This document shows, one piece after another, positions 1-8,603 of a stretch of DNA of 64,000 nt. Made by a program: the position numbers and the translations under genes. This stretch comes from Pimelobacter simplex. GTDB lineage: Bacteria > Actinomycetota > Actinomycetes > Propionibacteriales > Nocardioidaceae. The stretch lies in NCBI RefSeq assembly GCF_024662235.1, contig NZ_CP096276.1:4588001-4652000 (forward strand), in the 5' to 3' direction. Below the pieces are notes generated by a model. It was given only the letters and a program-made list of their open reading frames with translations, searched no databases and had not been told where the DNA came from. Each line of letters begins with the position of its first letter. Position 1 is the first letter of the stretch.

Positions 1-1029
1 GGCGCCGCGGGCGACCCGGGCGTGGTGACGCTCTACGCGTCCCCGGAGGCGGGTCAGGCCGTGCTCGCCGAGATCGCGGAGGATCCGTTCTTCGCGCTGT
101 TCGCGTTCGGGAGCCTCGGCCAGGTCGATCCGATCAGCTCACTGCTGGCGTTCGCCTCGTTCCTCTCCTTCGACCTGGAGGAGGCGGACGACCACGCGTT
201 CGAGACCGAGGACGACTTCGAGGACGACTACGAGGAGAGCTACCTGGACGACCTGGTCCCCGAGGAGCTGCGCAAGCAGCTGGCAGCCTTCGCCGGGCTG
301 GGCGGCGTGGCGCGCTTCGAGGACGGGACGCTGGAGCTGGAGGTCGTGGCCGACCCTGCACTGCCCAGCTCAGCCGTCCGGTACGACGGCCGCGACGCTC
401 TCGCCGCCGTGCGCGAGCTGCCGGCGGGTGTCGCGCTGGCGTTCGGCGGCGGGTTCGCCGACGGCTGGGCCGAGAAGGCGGTCCAGGAGAACTCCGGCGT
501 CACCTCCGCGAAGGCGTTCGAGAAGGCGACGGGGCTCGGGCCCGCCGACCTCGCGGCGCTGGGCGGCGACCGGGTGGCGTTCGTCGCCGCGGCCGACTTC
601 GTCGCGCGGCTCGACTCCGGCGGCCCCCGCGAAGCCCCGCTGGCCGCCCGGGTGACCGGCGATCCCGAGACGATCGAGGCGGCCCTCGCGAAGCTGCGCA
701 CGGGCATCGGCCCCGAGGTGGCGCCGTTCCTCGCGTCGCGGCGGGTCGACGGCGGCGTGCTCATCGGGCCGAGCGCGGCGTTCCTCGACGAGCTGGCACG
801 TCCGCAGGCGAACCTCGGCGACGACGAGCGCTTCCAGCGGGTGCTCCCGGACGCCGCGGAGGCGACCACGCTGACCTACGTCGACTTCGACGCGGGTGAC
901 TGGCTGGTCGACTTCGCCGAGGGCGACCTGCGCGCCACCGACATCGCCCCGCTCGACTCCGCCGGGCTCCTCGTCGCCGACGACGGCGACCGGCAGCGAC
1001 TGGTGCTGCGGGTCGCCTTCGACGAGTAG
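1..1029 (+). CDS. DUF3352-like protein, C-terminal part (5' end outside window)
   Basis: The reading frame is open from the first base, so the N-terminus and any signal peptide lie outside the window. The visible 340 or so residues contain a strongly acidic stretch (about residues 55-75, rich in D and E). A repeated alpha/beta pattern follows, with a motif resembling 'LAALGGDRVAFV' and a later 'VTGDPETIEAALAKL' segment. This matches the general look of actinobacterial DUF3352 proteins, which are usually membrane-anchored with an extracytoplasmic domain of unknown function. The gene stops before a convergent aldo/keto reductase gene. The family call rests on pattern recognition only. Confidence 0.6.
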   Translation, partial: GAAGDPGVVTLYASPEAGQAVLAEIAEDPFFALFAFGSLGQVDPISSLLAFASFLSFDLEEADDHAFETEDDFEDDYEESYLDDLVPEELRKQLAAFAGLGGVARFEDGTLELEVVADPALPSSAVRYDGRDALAAVRELPAGVALAFGGGFADGWAEKAVQENSGVTSAKAFEKATGLGPADLAALGGDRVAFVAAADFVARLDSGGPREAPLAARVTGDPETIEAALAKLRTGIGPEVAPFLASRRVDGGVLIGPSAAFLDELARPQANLGDDERFQRVLPDAAEATTLTYVDFDAGDWLVDFAEGDLRATDIAPLDSAGLLVADDGDRQRLVLRVAFDE

Positions 1030-1057
1030 CCCGGCGCCGACCGCCCAGCCGACGAGG

Positions 1058-1873
1058 TCAGCCGGTGAACTCGGCCGGGTGCGGCCCCACCCGCCCGTCC
1101 CGCTCCAGCCCGTCGACGGCGGCCAGGTCCGCCGCGGTCAGTTCGAAGCCGTCGAGGTCGAGGTTGGCCGCGATCCGGGACGGGGTGACCGACTTGGGGA
1201 TGACGACGCGGCCCTGCTGGAGGTGCCAGCGCAGGATCACCTGGGCGGGCGTGCGGCCGAGGCGCTCGGCGATGGTGGTGATGGTCGGGTCGGTGAGGAG
1301 GGCGCCCTGGGCGAGGGGGCTCCAGGCCTCGGTGACGATGCCGAGGGCGGCGTCGGCGGCGAGGATGTCGCGCTGCTGGAGGGCGGGGTGGAGCTCGACC
1401 TGGTTGACGGCGGGGACGGTGCCGCCGAGGCCGGCGACCCGGTGCAGGTGGTCGGGCAGGAAGTTCGAGACGCCGATGGCGCGGACCCGGCCGGCGGCGT
1501 ACAGCTCCTCGAGGCCGGTCCAGGCGTCGAGGTAGCGGTCGTTCGCGGGGGCCGGCCAGTGGATCAGGTAGAGGTCGGCGTGGTCGAGGCCGAGGCGCTC
1601 CAGGCTGGCGTCGTAGGCGGCGACGGCGGAGCCGTGGTCGCTGTTCCAGAGCTTGGTGGTGACGAACAGCTCGTCGCGGGCGAGGCCGGAGGCGGCGAGG
1701 GCGCGGCCGACGCCCTCCTCGTTGCCGTAGATCGAGGCGGTGTCGATGCTGCGGTAGCCGACCTCGAGGGCGGCGCTGACGGCCGCCTCGGTCTCGTCGT
1801 TCGGGACCTGGAAGACGCCGAAGCCGACCTGCGGCATGACGACTCCGTTGTTGAGCGTGACCTGCATCTGCAT
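1058..1873 (-). CDS. aldo/keto reductase (2,5-diketo-gluconate reductase type)
   Basis: This 271-residue soluble protein has the full AKR signature: N-terminal 'MPQVGFGVFQV', the catalytic tetrad D44, Y49, K74 and H105 (in 'LYLIHWP'), and the NADPH-binding 'VIPKSVTPSRI' near the C-terminus. Family members reduce aldehydes and ketones with NADPH in the cytoplasm; the substrate here cannot be read from sequence. It lies 27 bp downstream of the MFS pump gene on the same strand, so the two probably form one transcript divergent from marR. A detoxification pair under MarR control is the simplest reading. Confidence 0.9.
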   Translation of the reverse strand: MQMQVTLNNGVVMPQVGFGVFQVPNDETEAAVSAALEVGYRSIDTASIYGNEEGVGRALAASGLARDELFVTTKLWNSDHGSAVAAYDASLERLGLDHADLYLIHWPAPANDRYLDAWTGLEELYAAGRVRAIGVSNFLPDHLHRVAGLGGTVPAVNQVELHPALQQRDILAADAALGIVTEAWSPLAQGALLTDPTITTIAERLGRTPAQVILRWHLQQGRVVIPKSVTPSRIAANLDLDGFELTAADLAAVDGLERDGRVGPHPAEFTG

Positions 1874-1900
1874 GGGATCCTCCTGGGGTACGGGGTGGGT

Positions 1901-3091
1901 TCAGGCGGCGACGGGTGTCGCGACCGGAGCAGGGGTACGACGCAGCTCGCCGCCGGGCGCCAGGGCGGCGACGACGAGCACGACGAGGCCGGCGGCGGTG
2001 ATGGCGGCGCCGGCCCAGAGGGGTGAGGTGTAGCCGAGGCCGGCGGCCAGGGTGAGGCCGCCGATCCAGGCACCGAGGGCGTTGCCGACGTTGAACGCGG
2101 CGATGTTGGCGCCCGAGGCGAGGGTGGGCGCGCGGTCGGCGTACGCCATGACGCGCATCTGGAGGCCGGGCACGGTCGCGAAGCCGACCCCGCCCATGAG
2201 GACCAGGGCGATCACGGTGAGGACCGGGCTGCTCGCGGTGAGCGCGAAGCCGGCCAGGACCACGATGAGGGCAGCGAGGACAACGAGCAGCGTGCGGACC
2301 AGGTCGCGGTCGGCGGCCCGGCCGCCGAGGACGTTGCCGGCGACCATGCCGGCGCCGAAGAGGACCAGCAGCAGGGGGACGGCGCCGGAGGCGAAGCCGC
2401 TCACCTCGGTGAGCGTGAAGGCGATGTAGGTGAAGCCGCCGAACATGCCGCCGTACCCGAGGACGGTGACGGTGATCGAGAGCCAGACCTGGGGGCTGCG
2501 GAAGGCGGCGAGCTCGGCGCGGGGGCTCGAGGCGGGCGCCGCGCCGCGGGCGGCGGGGACGAGGGCGGCGATGCCGACGAGGGCGAGGACGCCGATCACG
2601 GTGATCGCCCAGAACGTCGAGCGCCAGCCGGCGGCCTGGCCGAGCAGGGTGCCGAGGGGGACGCCGAGGACGTTGGCGAGGGTGAGTCCGCCGAACATGA
2701 AGGCGATGGCGCTGGCCTTGCGCTCGGGCGCGACGAGCTGGGCGGCGACGACGGAGCCGATACCGAAGAAGGCGCCGTGGCACAGGGCCGCGACGACGCG
2801 GCCGGACATCATGGTGGCGTAGTCCGGCGCGAGGGCCGAGATCAGGTTGCCGAGGATGAAGAGCACCATCAGGCCGAGCAGCGCGGTCTTGCGCGGCACC
2901 CGGGTGAGGGCGAGGGTCAGCACGATCGCGCCGACCGCGACGCTGAGCGCGTAGCCGGAGATGAGGTAGCCGGCGGTCGTCTCGGTGACGGCGAAGTCGT
3001 CCGCGACCTCGGGCAGCAGGCCCATGATCACGAACTCCGTCAGGCCGATCCCGAACCCGCCGATGGCGAGCGCCACGAGTGCGACTGGCAT
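1901..3091 (-). CDS. MFS transporter, DHA1 (AraJ/Cmx-like) efflux family
   Basis: A 396-residue protein with about twelve hydrophobic segments. It has an early 'FGIGLTEFVIMGLLPEVA' motif (TM1 and first loop), typical of the drug:H+ antiporter-1 group that includes AraJ and chloramphenicol exporters, and the family's 'SGYALSVAVGA' TM2. It should export small hydrophobic compounds across the cytoplasmic membrane. The ATG start at 3091 faces the divergent marR gene across a 160-bp region containing repeated palindromic half-sites, so control by that MarR protein is likely. The substrate is unknown. Confidence 0.88.
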   Translation of the reverse strand: MPVALVALAIGGFGIGLTEFVIMGLLPEVADDFAVTETTAGYLISGYALSVAVGAIVLTLALTRVPRKTALLGLMVLFILGNLISALAPDYATMMSGRVVAALCHGAFFGIGSVVAAQLVAPERKASAIAFMFGGLTLANVLGVPLGTLLGQAAGWRSTFWAITVIGVLALVGIAALVPAARGAAPASSPRAELAAFRSPQVWLSITVTVLGYGGMFGGFTYIAFTLTEVSGFASGAVPLLLVLFGAGMVAGNVLGGRAADRDLVRTLLVVLAALIVVLAGFALTASSPVLTVIALVLMGGVGFATVPGLQMRVMAYADRAPTLASGANIAAFNVGNALGAWIGGLTLAAGLGYTSPLWAGAAITAAGLVVLVVAALAPGGELRRTPAPVATPVAA

Positions 3092-3156
3092 GGGCAGTTG
3101 CTCCTACGAAGAGAGAGGTGCGGTGAGTAGCGTGGGGAGATAGTCGGCGTCTGCAT

Positions 3157-3209
3157 TAGTTGCACACGCGCCTTATCGATAGTTGCACACGCGCACTATC
3201 CGCGCAACT
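3157..3209. promoter_or_regulatory. candidate MarR operator region between divergent genes
   Basis: The 15-mer TAGTTGCACACGCGC occurs at 3157-3171 and again at 3180-3194, a 23-bp step of about two helical turns. The second copy sits in an inverted arrangement, AGTTGC at 3181 with GCAACT ending at 3209. TAGTTGC/GCAACTA-type palindromes are classical MarR-family operators. The site lies between the MFS gene and marR and could control both. Binding is inferred. Confidence 0.65.
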
Positions 3210-3251
3210 CAGGTATGCTGAGCCGGGCAGGGACCGACGAGAGGAGCCCCG

Positions 3252-3698
3252 ATGGGCATCGCCGACGACGCCGTGGAGATCCGCGCGCAGGGCTGGCGCA
3301 CGCTGGCCGCCGTCCACGGACTCATCGAGGCGGCGCTCGAGAAGGCGCTCCAGCGCGAGCACGGCCTCTCCGTGGTCGAGTTCACCGTGCTCGACGCGCT
3401 CAGCCGCCAGGACGGCTGGCACATGCGGATGCAGCAGCTCGCCCGTGCGGCGGCGCTGTCGGCGTCCGCGACGACCCGGCTGGTCACCCGGCTCGAGAAC
3501 CGCGGGCTGCTGACCCGGATCCTGTGCGCCGACGACCGGCGCGGCATCTACACCGAGCTCACCCCGGCCGGACGGGCGCTCCTCGCGAAGGCGCGCCCCC
3601 TCCACGACGAGGTGCTGCGCACGACGCTCGACGAGGCACAGGAGATCCCCGAGCTCGCCGGGCTCGCGGGCTTCGTCGGCTCGGTCGCCGCGAGCTAG
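3252..3698 (+). CDS. MarR family transcriptional regulator
   Basis: A 148-residue winged-helix protein. The recognition-helix region 'LARAAALSASATTRLVTRLENRGLL' is followed by the wing 'CADDRRGIYTELTPAGRALL', the standard MarR layout with dimerisation helices at both ends. The ATG at 3252 follows a GAGGAG ribosome site at 3241-3246. It is divergent from the MFS/AKR pair and probably represses it and itself until a ligand binds. Its TAG stop lies in a CTAG that is also the stop of the convergent small gene. Confidence 0.92.
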   Translation: MGIADDAVEIRAQGWRTLAAVHGLIEAALEKALQREHGLSVVEFTVLDALSRQDGWHMRMQQLARAAALSASATTRLVTRLENRGLLTRILCADDRRGIYTELTPAGRALLAKARPLHDEVLRTTLDEAQEIPELAGLAGFVGSVAAS

Positions 3699-3892
3699 GC
3701 CTTGGCGACGGTGCCGTCGGCGTCGCGACGCACGGCGTCACCGACCTCGACGGCGTTCCAGACGTCCTTGTCGACGCGGGCCTTGACGATCGCGCCGCCG
3801 GTGGTGCGCACCTTGAGCCGGCGGTACATGTTGGCTCCGTCGTAGAGCCCCCGCGACTTCTTGACGACGACACCTTCCCAGGCCTCGGTCAT
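3695..3892 (-). CDS. small conserved hypothetical protein (DUF7489-like)
   Basis: A 65-residue protein containing 'VVVKKSRGLYDGANMYRR' and 'VDKDVWNAVEVGDAV', a compact beta-rich pattern resembling an SH3 or KOW-like fold. I associate this pattern with small actinobacterial proteins of the DUF7489 type, but no function is known to me. A clear GGAGA ribosome site precedes the ATG. Its stop codon shares the palindrome CTAG (3695-3698) with the marR stop on the other strand. Confidence 0.7.
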   Translation of the reverse strand: MTEAWEGVVVKKSRGLYDGANMYRRLKVRTTGGAIVKARVDKDVWNAVEVGDAVRRDADGTVAKA

Positions 3893-3940
3893 GACGGTCT
3901 CCTCTCCGAGGTTCGACGAACCCGTCAGGACCGACCTTAG

Positions 3941-4630
3941 TCAGGCGACCGCAAGCGCGGGGGCGAGCGCGCGGACGCGGTCGACGACGAGCTCGGCGAC
4001 GCGCGGGTGCGGGCCGATGACGTCGGCGACGACGCAGGCACCGGCGGCGAGGGCGTCGTGGCGGGCCTTGCGGTGGAAGTGCCCCGTCGCCAGCAGGTAC
4101 GACGACACGGCGTCACCGCGCCGCACGACCTCCGCGAGGCGGGGTCCGCGCCCCGACAGCGTCGCGAGGCGCACGGGCGCACCCCAGGCGTGGGCGAGCA
4201 GGTGGGCCTCGTGGTCGAGGTCGTCGAGCGCGGCCGGGTCGGAGGAGCCCGCGGCGACCATGACGACGGGCTGGCCGGGCAGGGCCCCGGCGGCGCGGAG
4301 CCGGTCGACCTGGGCGGCCGCGAGGTGCGGGTCGGGACCGAGCGCCGGGCCGAGCCGGACCAGGTCCGGGCGGGCGCCGGCCGCGACGGCGGCGGGGAGG
4401 TCCTGGCGCAGGTGGTAGCCGGTCGAGAGCAGCAACGGTACGGCGACCACCGGGGTCGTCGCCGCGCCCACGACGTCCGCGAAGAGCGGCGCGCACAGCT
4501 CGACGTACGACGTCGTGGCGGTCCAGCCCAGCCGCTCCCCCGCGACCCGCGTGATCACCCGGGCGACCTCGTTGCCGGCGGCGGTGCGGGTGCCGTGGGC
4601 GACGGTGACCAGGTGCGGCGCGCTCGTCAC
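3941..4630 (-). CDS. CbiX/SirB-type sirohydrochlorin chelatase
   Basis: A 229-residue protein starting at GTG 4630, which overlaps the stop of the upstream regulator gene as GTGA. It starts 'APHLVTVAHGTRTAAGNEV' with the chelatase metal-binding His, and a second half carries 'YLLATGHFHRKA' with another His. It is expected to insert Fe2+ (or Co2+) into sirohydrochlorin. This fits the last gene of an operon that encodes a sirohaem-dependent nitrite reductase. The frame stays open further upstream (to about 5386), but that part is antisense-like and overlaps the regulator, so I take the GTG as the start. Confidence 0.87.
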   Translation of the reverse strand: MTSAPHLVTVAHGTRTAAGNEVARVITRVAGERLGWTATTSYVELCAPLFADVVGAATTPVVAVPLLLSTGYHLRQDLPAAVAAGARPDLVRLGPALGPDPHLAAAQVDRLRAAGALPGQPVVMVAAGSSDPAALDDLDHEAHLLAHAWGAPVRLATLSGRGPRLAEVVRRGDAVSSYLLATGHFHRKARHDALAAGACVVADVIGPHPRVAELVVDRVRALAPALAVA

Positions 4631-5739
4631 GACGCGACCGCCAGGCGGTAGCCGCGCTTGACCACGGTCTGCACGACACGGGTGCCGAGGGCGGCGCGCA
4701 GCCGGGCCACGGCCATCTCGACGGCGTGCTCGGAGCCGGCGGTGCCCGAGGGCAGCGCGACGAGCAGGTCGCGGCGCGAGACGACGGTGCCCGGGTTGAC
4801 GAGCAGGGCCTGGAGCACGGCGTAGGGCGCGGGCGAGAGCTTGACCTCGACGCCGTCGAGGAGCACGTCGTCGCCGTGGAGCAGGAGGGTGTGGCCGGCG
4901 ACGTCGATCGACGTACCGGCGGCGCGGGAGGGCAGCTCGGCCTCGAGCTGCTTGACCATCGCGGCGAGCCGGGAGCGGTCGGGGTAGATCGACGGCACGC
5001 CCCACATCTCGAAGGCGGCGGCGGTGACCGGCCCCACGCACGAGGCGATGACGTCGGCCTGGAAGGCGCTGACCACCTCGTCGCGGTGGCCGGTGGTGCC
5101 GGCGGCCTCCATCATCGCGGCGATCGCGGGCGCGGCGGTGAACGTGACCGCGTGGACACGGCGCTCGGCGACGGCCTCGATCAGGCCGAACATCGGCTCG
5201 GGGTCGGCCGCGCCCTCGACCCGGTAGACGGCGACGGTGGTGACGTCGGCACCGAGCCGGCGCAGCGCGTGGGCGGCGAGCGAGAGCGACTGCCCGTGCT
5301 CCTGGACGACGATCCGCCGGCCCTGGAGGTCGCGTCCGCGCAGGTGCAGGAGCACGTCCTCGAACGCCTCGGACTCCGGCGCCCACAGCTCGCGCAGGCC
5401 GAACCGGCGCAGCGCGCCGACGCTCTTGGGCCCGCGGGCCAGGATCTCCGCGCCGGACAGGTGGGTGGTGAGGGCGTCGAGCCGTCCCCAGCGCTCGGCC
5501 GCGGTGAACCAGGACTTGAGGCCGATGCCGGTGGTGGCGACGAAGATGTCGACCGGCTGGGCCAGCACCTCATCGGTCGCGGCGCGCAGGCCCACCTCGT
5601 CGATCCGGTTGGGGTCGACGGACAACGCCGGCGCGTGGACCACGGTGGCGCCGCGCCGCTCCAGCAGCGCGATCTGCTCCTCGGCCCGCCGCGCCGCGGT
5701 CACGCCGATCGTGAATCCGGACAGGGGCAGGTCAGTCAC
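4627..5739 (-). CDS. nnaR: HemD-like uroporphyrinogen-III synthase/winged-helix regulator, NnaR type
   Basis: A 370-residue two-domain protein. Residues about 1-265 form a HemD fold ('GFTIGVTAARRAEEQIALLERRG' style start, 'FTAAPAIAAMM' and 'SCVGPVTAAAFE' in the second half). Residues about 275-370 form an OmpR-type winged helix ('LSPAPYAVLQALL ... VVSRRDLL ... VKRGYRLAV'). This architecture is that of NnaR, known in Streptomyces and mycobacteria to act with GlnR on nitrate and nitrite genes. The GTG start overlaps the nirBD stop (GTGA). Whether the HemD domain is catalytic or only senses a tetrapyrrole is unclear. Confidence 0.87.
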   Translation of the reverse strand: MTDLPLSGFTIGVTAARRAEEQIALLERRGATVVHAPALSVDPNRIDEVGLRAATDEVLAQPVDIFVATTGIGLKSWFTAAERWGRLDALTTHLSGAEILARGPKSVGALRRFGLRELWAPESEAFEDVLLHLRGRDLQGRRIVVQEHGQSLSLAAHALRRLGADVTTVAVYRVEGAADPEPMFGLIEAVAERRVHAVTFTAAPAIAAMMEAAGTTGHRDEVVSAFQADVIASCVGPVTAAAFEMWGVPSIYPDRSRLAAMVKQLEAELPSRAAGTSIDVAGHTLLLHGDDVLLDGVEVKLSPAPYAVLQALLVNPGTVVSRRDLLVALPSGTAGSEHAVEMAVARLRAALGTRVVQTVVKRGYRLAVAS

Positions 5740-8603
5740 GACGCGATTGTCTCGCGCCGCGCGCCCACCACCACAACGCCGTCGACCACGCGGACGTCGT
5801 ACGTCGGTACGGCGACCGCCGGGTCGTCCAGGCAGACGCCCGTGCGCAGGTCGAAACGCTGCTTGAGCAGCGGGCTCGCGACGAACGGGACGTCGGTCTC
5901 GTCGCGCGCCGTCGTGCCGACGATCCCGCGGGAGAGCACGGAGGCCTGCCCGAACGGGTCGAGGTTGGCGAGCGCGAAGACCTCGTCGTCGTAGGTCCGG
6001 AAGACGGCGACGTCCTCACCGCCGACGAGCGCGACGACGCCGGACTCGCGCTGGACCTGGTCGAGGCGGCACACCGCGGTGCCGAGCGTGAGCGTCGTCG
6101 CGCGCGCCTCCTCCTGGAAGGCGATCGCGGGCGCGGCCATCCCGGGCGCGTTGACGAAGGAGACGAACCGAGCGAGCTTGTCGGGGTCGTCGATGGTCGC
6201 CTTCCACTCGTCGAAGTAGGAGTCGACGTGGCGCGCCATCGCGGCCTCCAGCTCGGCGCCGAGGCCGAGGACGTCGTCCACGACGACCGCACGGACCCGG
6301 TCCAGGCCGCCGATCTCGGCGACCCAGCTCGCGGTCCGCTGCAGCCGGTCGGCGGTGCGCACGTAGTACATGAGGAAGCGGTCGAGGTAGCGGACGAGCT
6401 CCTCGTGCGAGAGATCGCCGGCGAGCAGCTGGGCGTGGGCGGGGACGGCGCCGCCGTTGCCGCCGACGTAGAGGTTCCAGCCCTTCTCGGTGGCGATGAC
6501 ACCGAAGTCCTTGCCGCGCGCCTCGGCGCACTCCCGGGCGCAGCCGGAGACACCGCCCTTGAGCTTGTGGGGCGAGCGCAGGCCGCGGTAGCGCAGCTCG
6601 AGCTCGACGGCGAGGCCGACCGAGTCCTGCACGCCGTAGCGGCACCAGGTGGAGCCGACGCAGGACTTCACCGTGCGCAGCGACTTTCCGTAGGCGTGGC
6701 CCGACTCCATGCCGGCGTCGACGAGCCGCTTCCAGATGGCCGGCAGGTCCTCCATCCGGGCGCCGAAGAGGTCGATCCGCTGACCGCCGGTGACCTTCGT
6801 GTAGAGCCCGTAGTCGCGGGCGACCTCGCCGATCACGATCAGCTTGTCGGGTGTCACCTCGCCGCCGGGCAGGCGCGGGACGACGGAGTAGGTGCCGTTC
6901 TTCTGGAGGTTGGCGAGGTAGGCGTCGTTGGTGTCCTGGAGCGTCGCGTTGGCGCCGTCGAGGACGTGGTGGTTGAGCAGGCTGGCCAGGATCGACGCCA
7001 CGGCGGGCTTGCAGATGTCGCAGCCGCGCCCGCGGCCGTGCCCGGCGACGATGTCGTCGAAGCGCTGGTAGCCGTGCACCGCGACGACGTCGAAGAGCTC
7101 CTGGCGGGTCAGCGCGAAGTGCTCGCACAGCGACTTGTCGACGGTACGCCCGGTGGCGGCGAAGTGGTCCTCGACGATCTTCTTGACCACGCTCTTGCAG
7201 GACCCGCAGGTGGCACCGGCACGGGTGCACGCGGTGACGCAGCCGGCGTCGTCGCAGGATCCGCCCTCGGAGACGGCGGCGACGATCTCGCCCTTGGTCA
7301 CGTCGTTGCAGGAGCAGACCTGCGCCTCGTCGGGCAGACCGATCTCGGCGGCGCCGCGCCCGGCCGGGAGGATGAGCTCCTCGGGGTTGTCGGGCAGTGC
7401 CATGCCGGAGCCCACGAGCGGGCGCAGGACGCCGTACGCCGAGGCGTCGCCGACGAGGATGCCGCCCAGCAGCTCGTAGCGCCCGCCCTCGTCCTCCCGG
7501 ACCACGAGCTTCTTGTAGACGCCCGCGACGGCGTCGGCGAAGACCACCTCGAGCGCGTCCTCCGCGGTGGCGAAGGCGTCGCCGAAGGAGGCGACGTCGA
7601 CGCCGAGGAGCTTGAGCTTGGTCGACATGTCGGCGCCGGTGAAGGCGCCGGCCGCGCCACCGAGCAGGGTGTCGACGACGACCTCGGCCATCGCGTAGCC
7701 GGGCGCGACGAGGCCGTACATCCGGCCGCCGGGTGCGGCGCACTCGCCGATCGCCCACACGTGGGGGTCGGAGGTGCGGCACTGCTCGTCGACGAGCACC
7801 CCGCCGCGCTCGGCGAGGTCGAGGCCGGCGGCCCGGGCGAGCGCGTCGCGCGGGCGGATGCCGGCCGAGAAGACGACGACCTCGGCGGCGAGCGGCTCGT
7901 CGGCACCCTGGAAGCGCAGCCCGGCGACCCGGCCGGCCGCGCCGACGATCTCCTCGGTGACCACACCCGTGTGGACCCGCAGGCCGAGGTCGCCGATGTG
8001 GCGGGCGAGGGTCGCGCCGCCGGCATCGTCGACCTGGACCGCCATCAGGCGCGGCGCCATCTCGACGACGTGGGTCTCGACGCCCAGCTGGTGCAGCGCG
8101 TTGGCCGCCTCCAGACCGAGCAGGCCGCCGCCGATCACGACGCCGCTGCGCGCGCCGGCGCAGGCCGCGCGGATCGCCTCCAGGTCCTCGATCGTGCGGT
8201 AGACGAAGACGTTGCCGAGGTCGTGGCCCGGCACCGGCGGCACGAACGGTGCCGCGCCGGTGGCGAGCACGAGCTCGTCGTAGGGGTGGACGGCGCCGTC
8301 GGCGGTGACGACGGTGCGGGCCTCCGGGTCGATCGCCGCGGCCTCGGTGTCGAGGTGGAGCGCGACCCGCGGGTCGTCGTACCCGCCGTCGGGGAGGAAC
8401 GAGAGCGCCTGGGCACCCACCTCGAAGTAGGACGTCAGCGCCACTCGGTCGTACGCCGGACGCGGCTCCGCCCCGAGCACCGTGATGTCGTGGGTCTCGG
8501 TGAGCCCGCGCTCGATCGCCGCTTGCACGAAGCGGTGGCCGACCATGCCGTGGCCGACGACCACCAGGCGGCGGCGCTGCTTGCGGAGGTGCTCAGGTGC
8601 CAT
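5736..8603 (-). CDS. nirB: NAD(P)H nitrite reductase, large and small subunits fused (NirBD)
   Basis: A 955-residue enzyme reducing nitrite to ammonium in the cytoplasm. In order: an FAD/NAD(P)H reductase domain ('VVVGHGMVGHRF' onward); a BFD-like [2Fe-2S] domain ('CSCNDVTKGEI' and 'CGSCKSVVKKIV'); a sirohaem/[4Fe-4S] catalytic part ('SCVGSTWCRYG' and 'GGVSGCARECAEARGKD'); and a C-terminal NirD module of about 105 residues ('DPFGQASVLSRGIVG', 'VASPLLKQRFDLRTG'). NirB and NirD are usually separate; here they are one chain. The ATG at 8603 shares its A with the upstream stop (TGATG). In-frame sequence upstream to 8765 belongs to the overlapping reductase gene. Confidence 0.93.
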   Translation of the reverse strand: MAPEHLRKQRRRLVVVGHGMVGHRFVQAAIERGLTETHDITVLGAEPRPAYDRVALTSYFEVGAQALSFLPDGGYDDPRVALHLDTEAAAIDPEARTVVTADGAVHPYDELVLATGAAPFVPPVPGHDLGNVFVYRTIEDLEAIRAACAGARSGVVIGGGLLGLEAANALHQLGVETHVVEMAPRLMAVQVDDAGGATLARHIGDLGLRVHTGVVTEEIVGAAGRVAGLRFQGADEPLAAEVVVFSAGIRPRDALARAAGLDLAERGGVLVDEQCRTSDPHVWAIGECAAPGGRMYGLVAPGYAMAEVVVDTLLGGAAGAFTGADMSTKLKLLGVDVASFGDAFATAEDALEVVFADAVAGVYKKLVVREDEGGRYELLGGILVGDASAYGVLRPLVGSGMALPDNPEELILPAGRGAAEIGLPDEAQVCSCNDVTKGEIVAAVSEGGSCDDAGCVTACTRAGATCGSCKSVVKKIVEDHFAATGRTVDKSLCEHFALTRQELFDVVAVHGYQRFDDIVAGHGRGRGCDICKPAVASILASLLNHHVLDGANATLQDTNDAYLANLQKNGTYSVVPRLPGGEVTPDKLIVIGEVARDYGLYTKVTGGQRIDLFGARMEDLPAIWKRLVDAGMESGHAYGKSLRTVKSCVGSTWCRYGVQDSVGLAVELELRYRGLRSPHKLKGGVSGCARECAEARGKDFGVIATEKGWNLYVGGNGGAVPAHAQLLAGDLSHEELVRYLDRFLMYYVRTADRLQRTASWVAEIGGLDRVRAVVVDDVLGLGAELEAAMARHVDSYFDEWKATIDDPDKLARFVSFVNAPGMAAPAIAFQEEARATTLTLGTAVCRLDQVQRESGVVALVGGEDVAVFRTYDDEVFALANLDPFGQASVLSRGIVGTTARDETDVPFVASPLLKQRFDLRTGVCLDDPAVAVPTYDVRVVDGVVVVGARRETIAS

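Noticed and set aside
4631..5386. Long N-terminal extension of the CbiX-type protein
   Set aside because: It is Arg/Pro-rich shadow sequence inside the regulator gene; the chelatase domain starts at GTG 4630.
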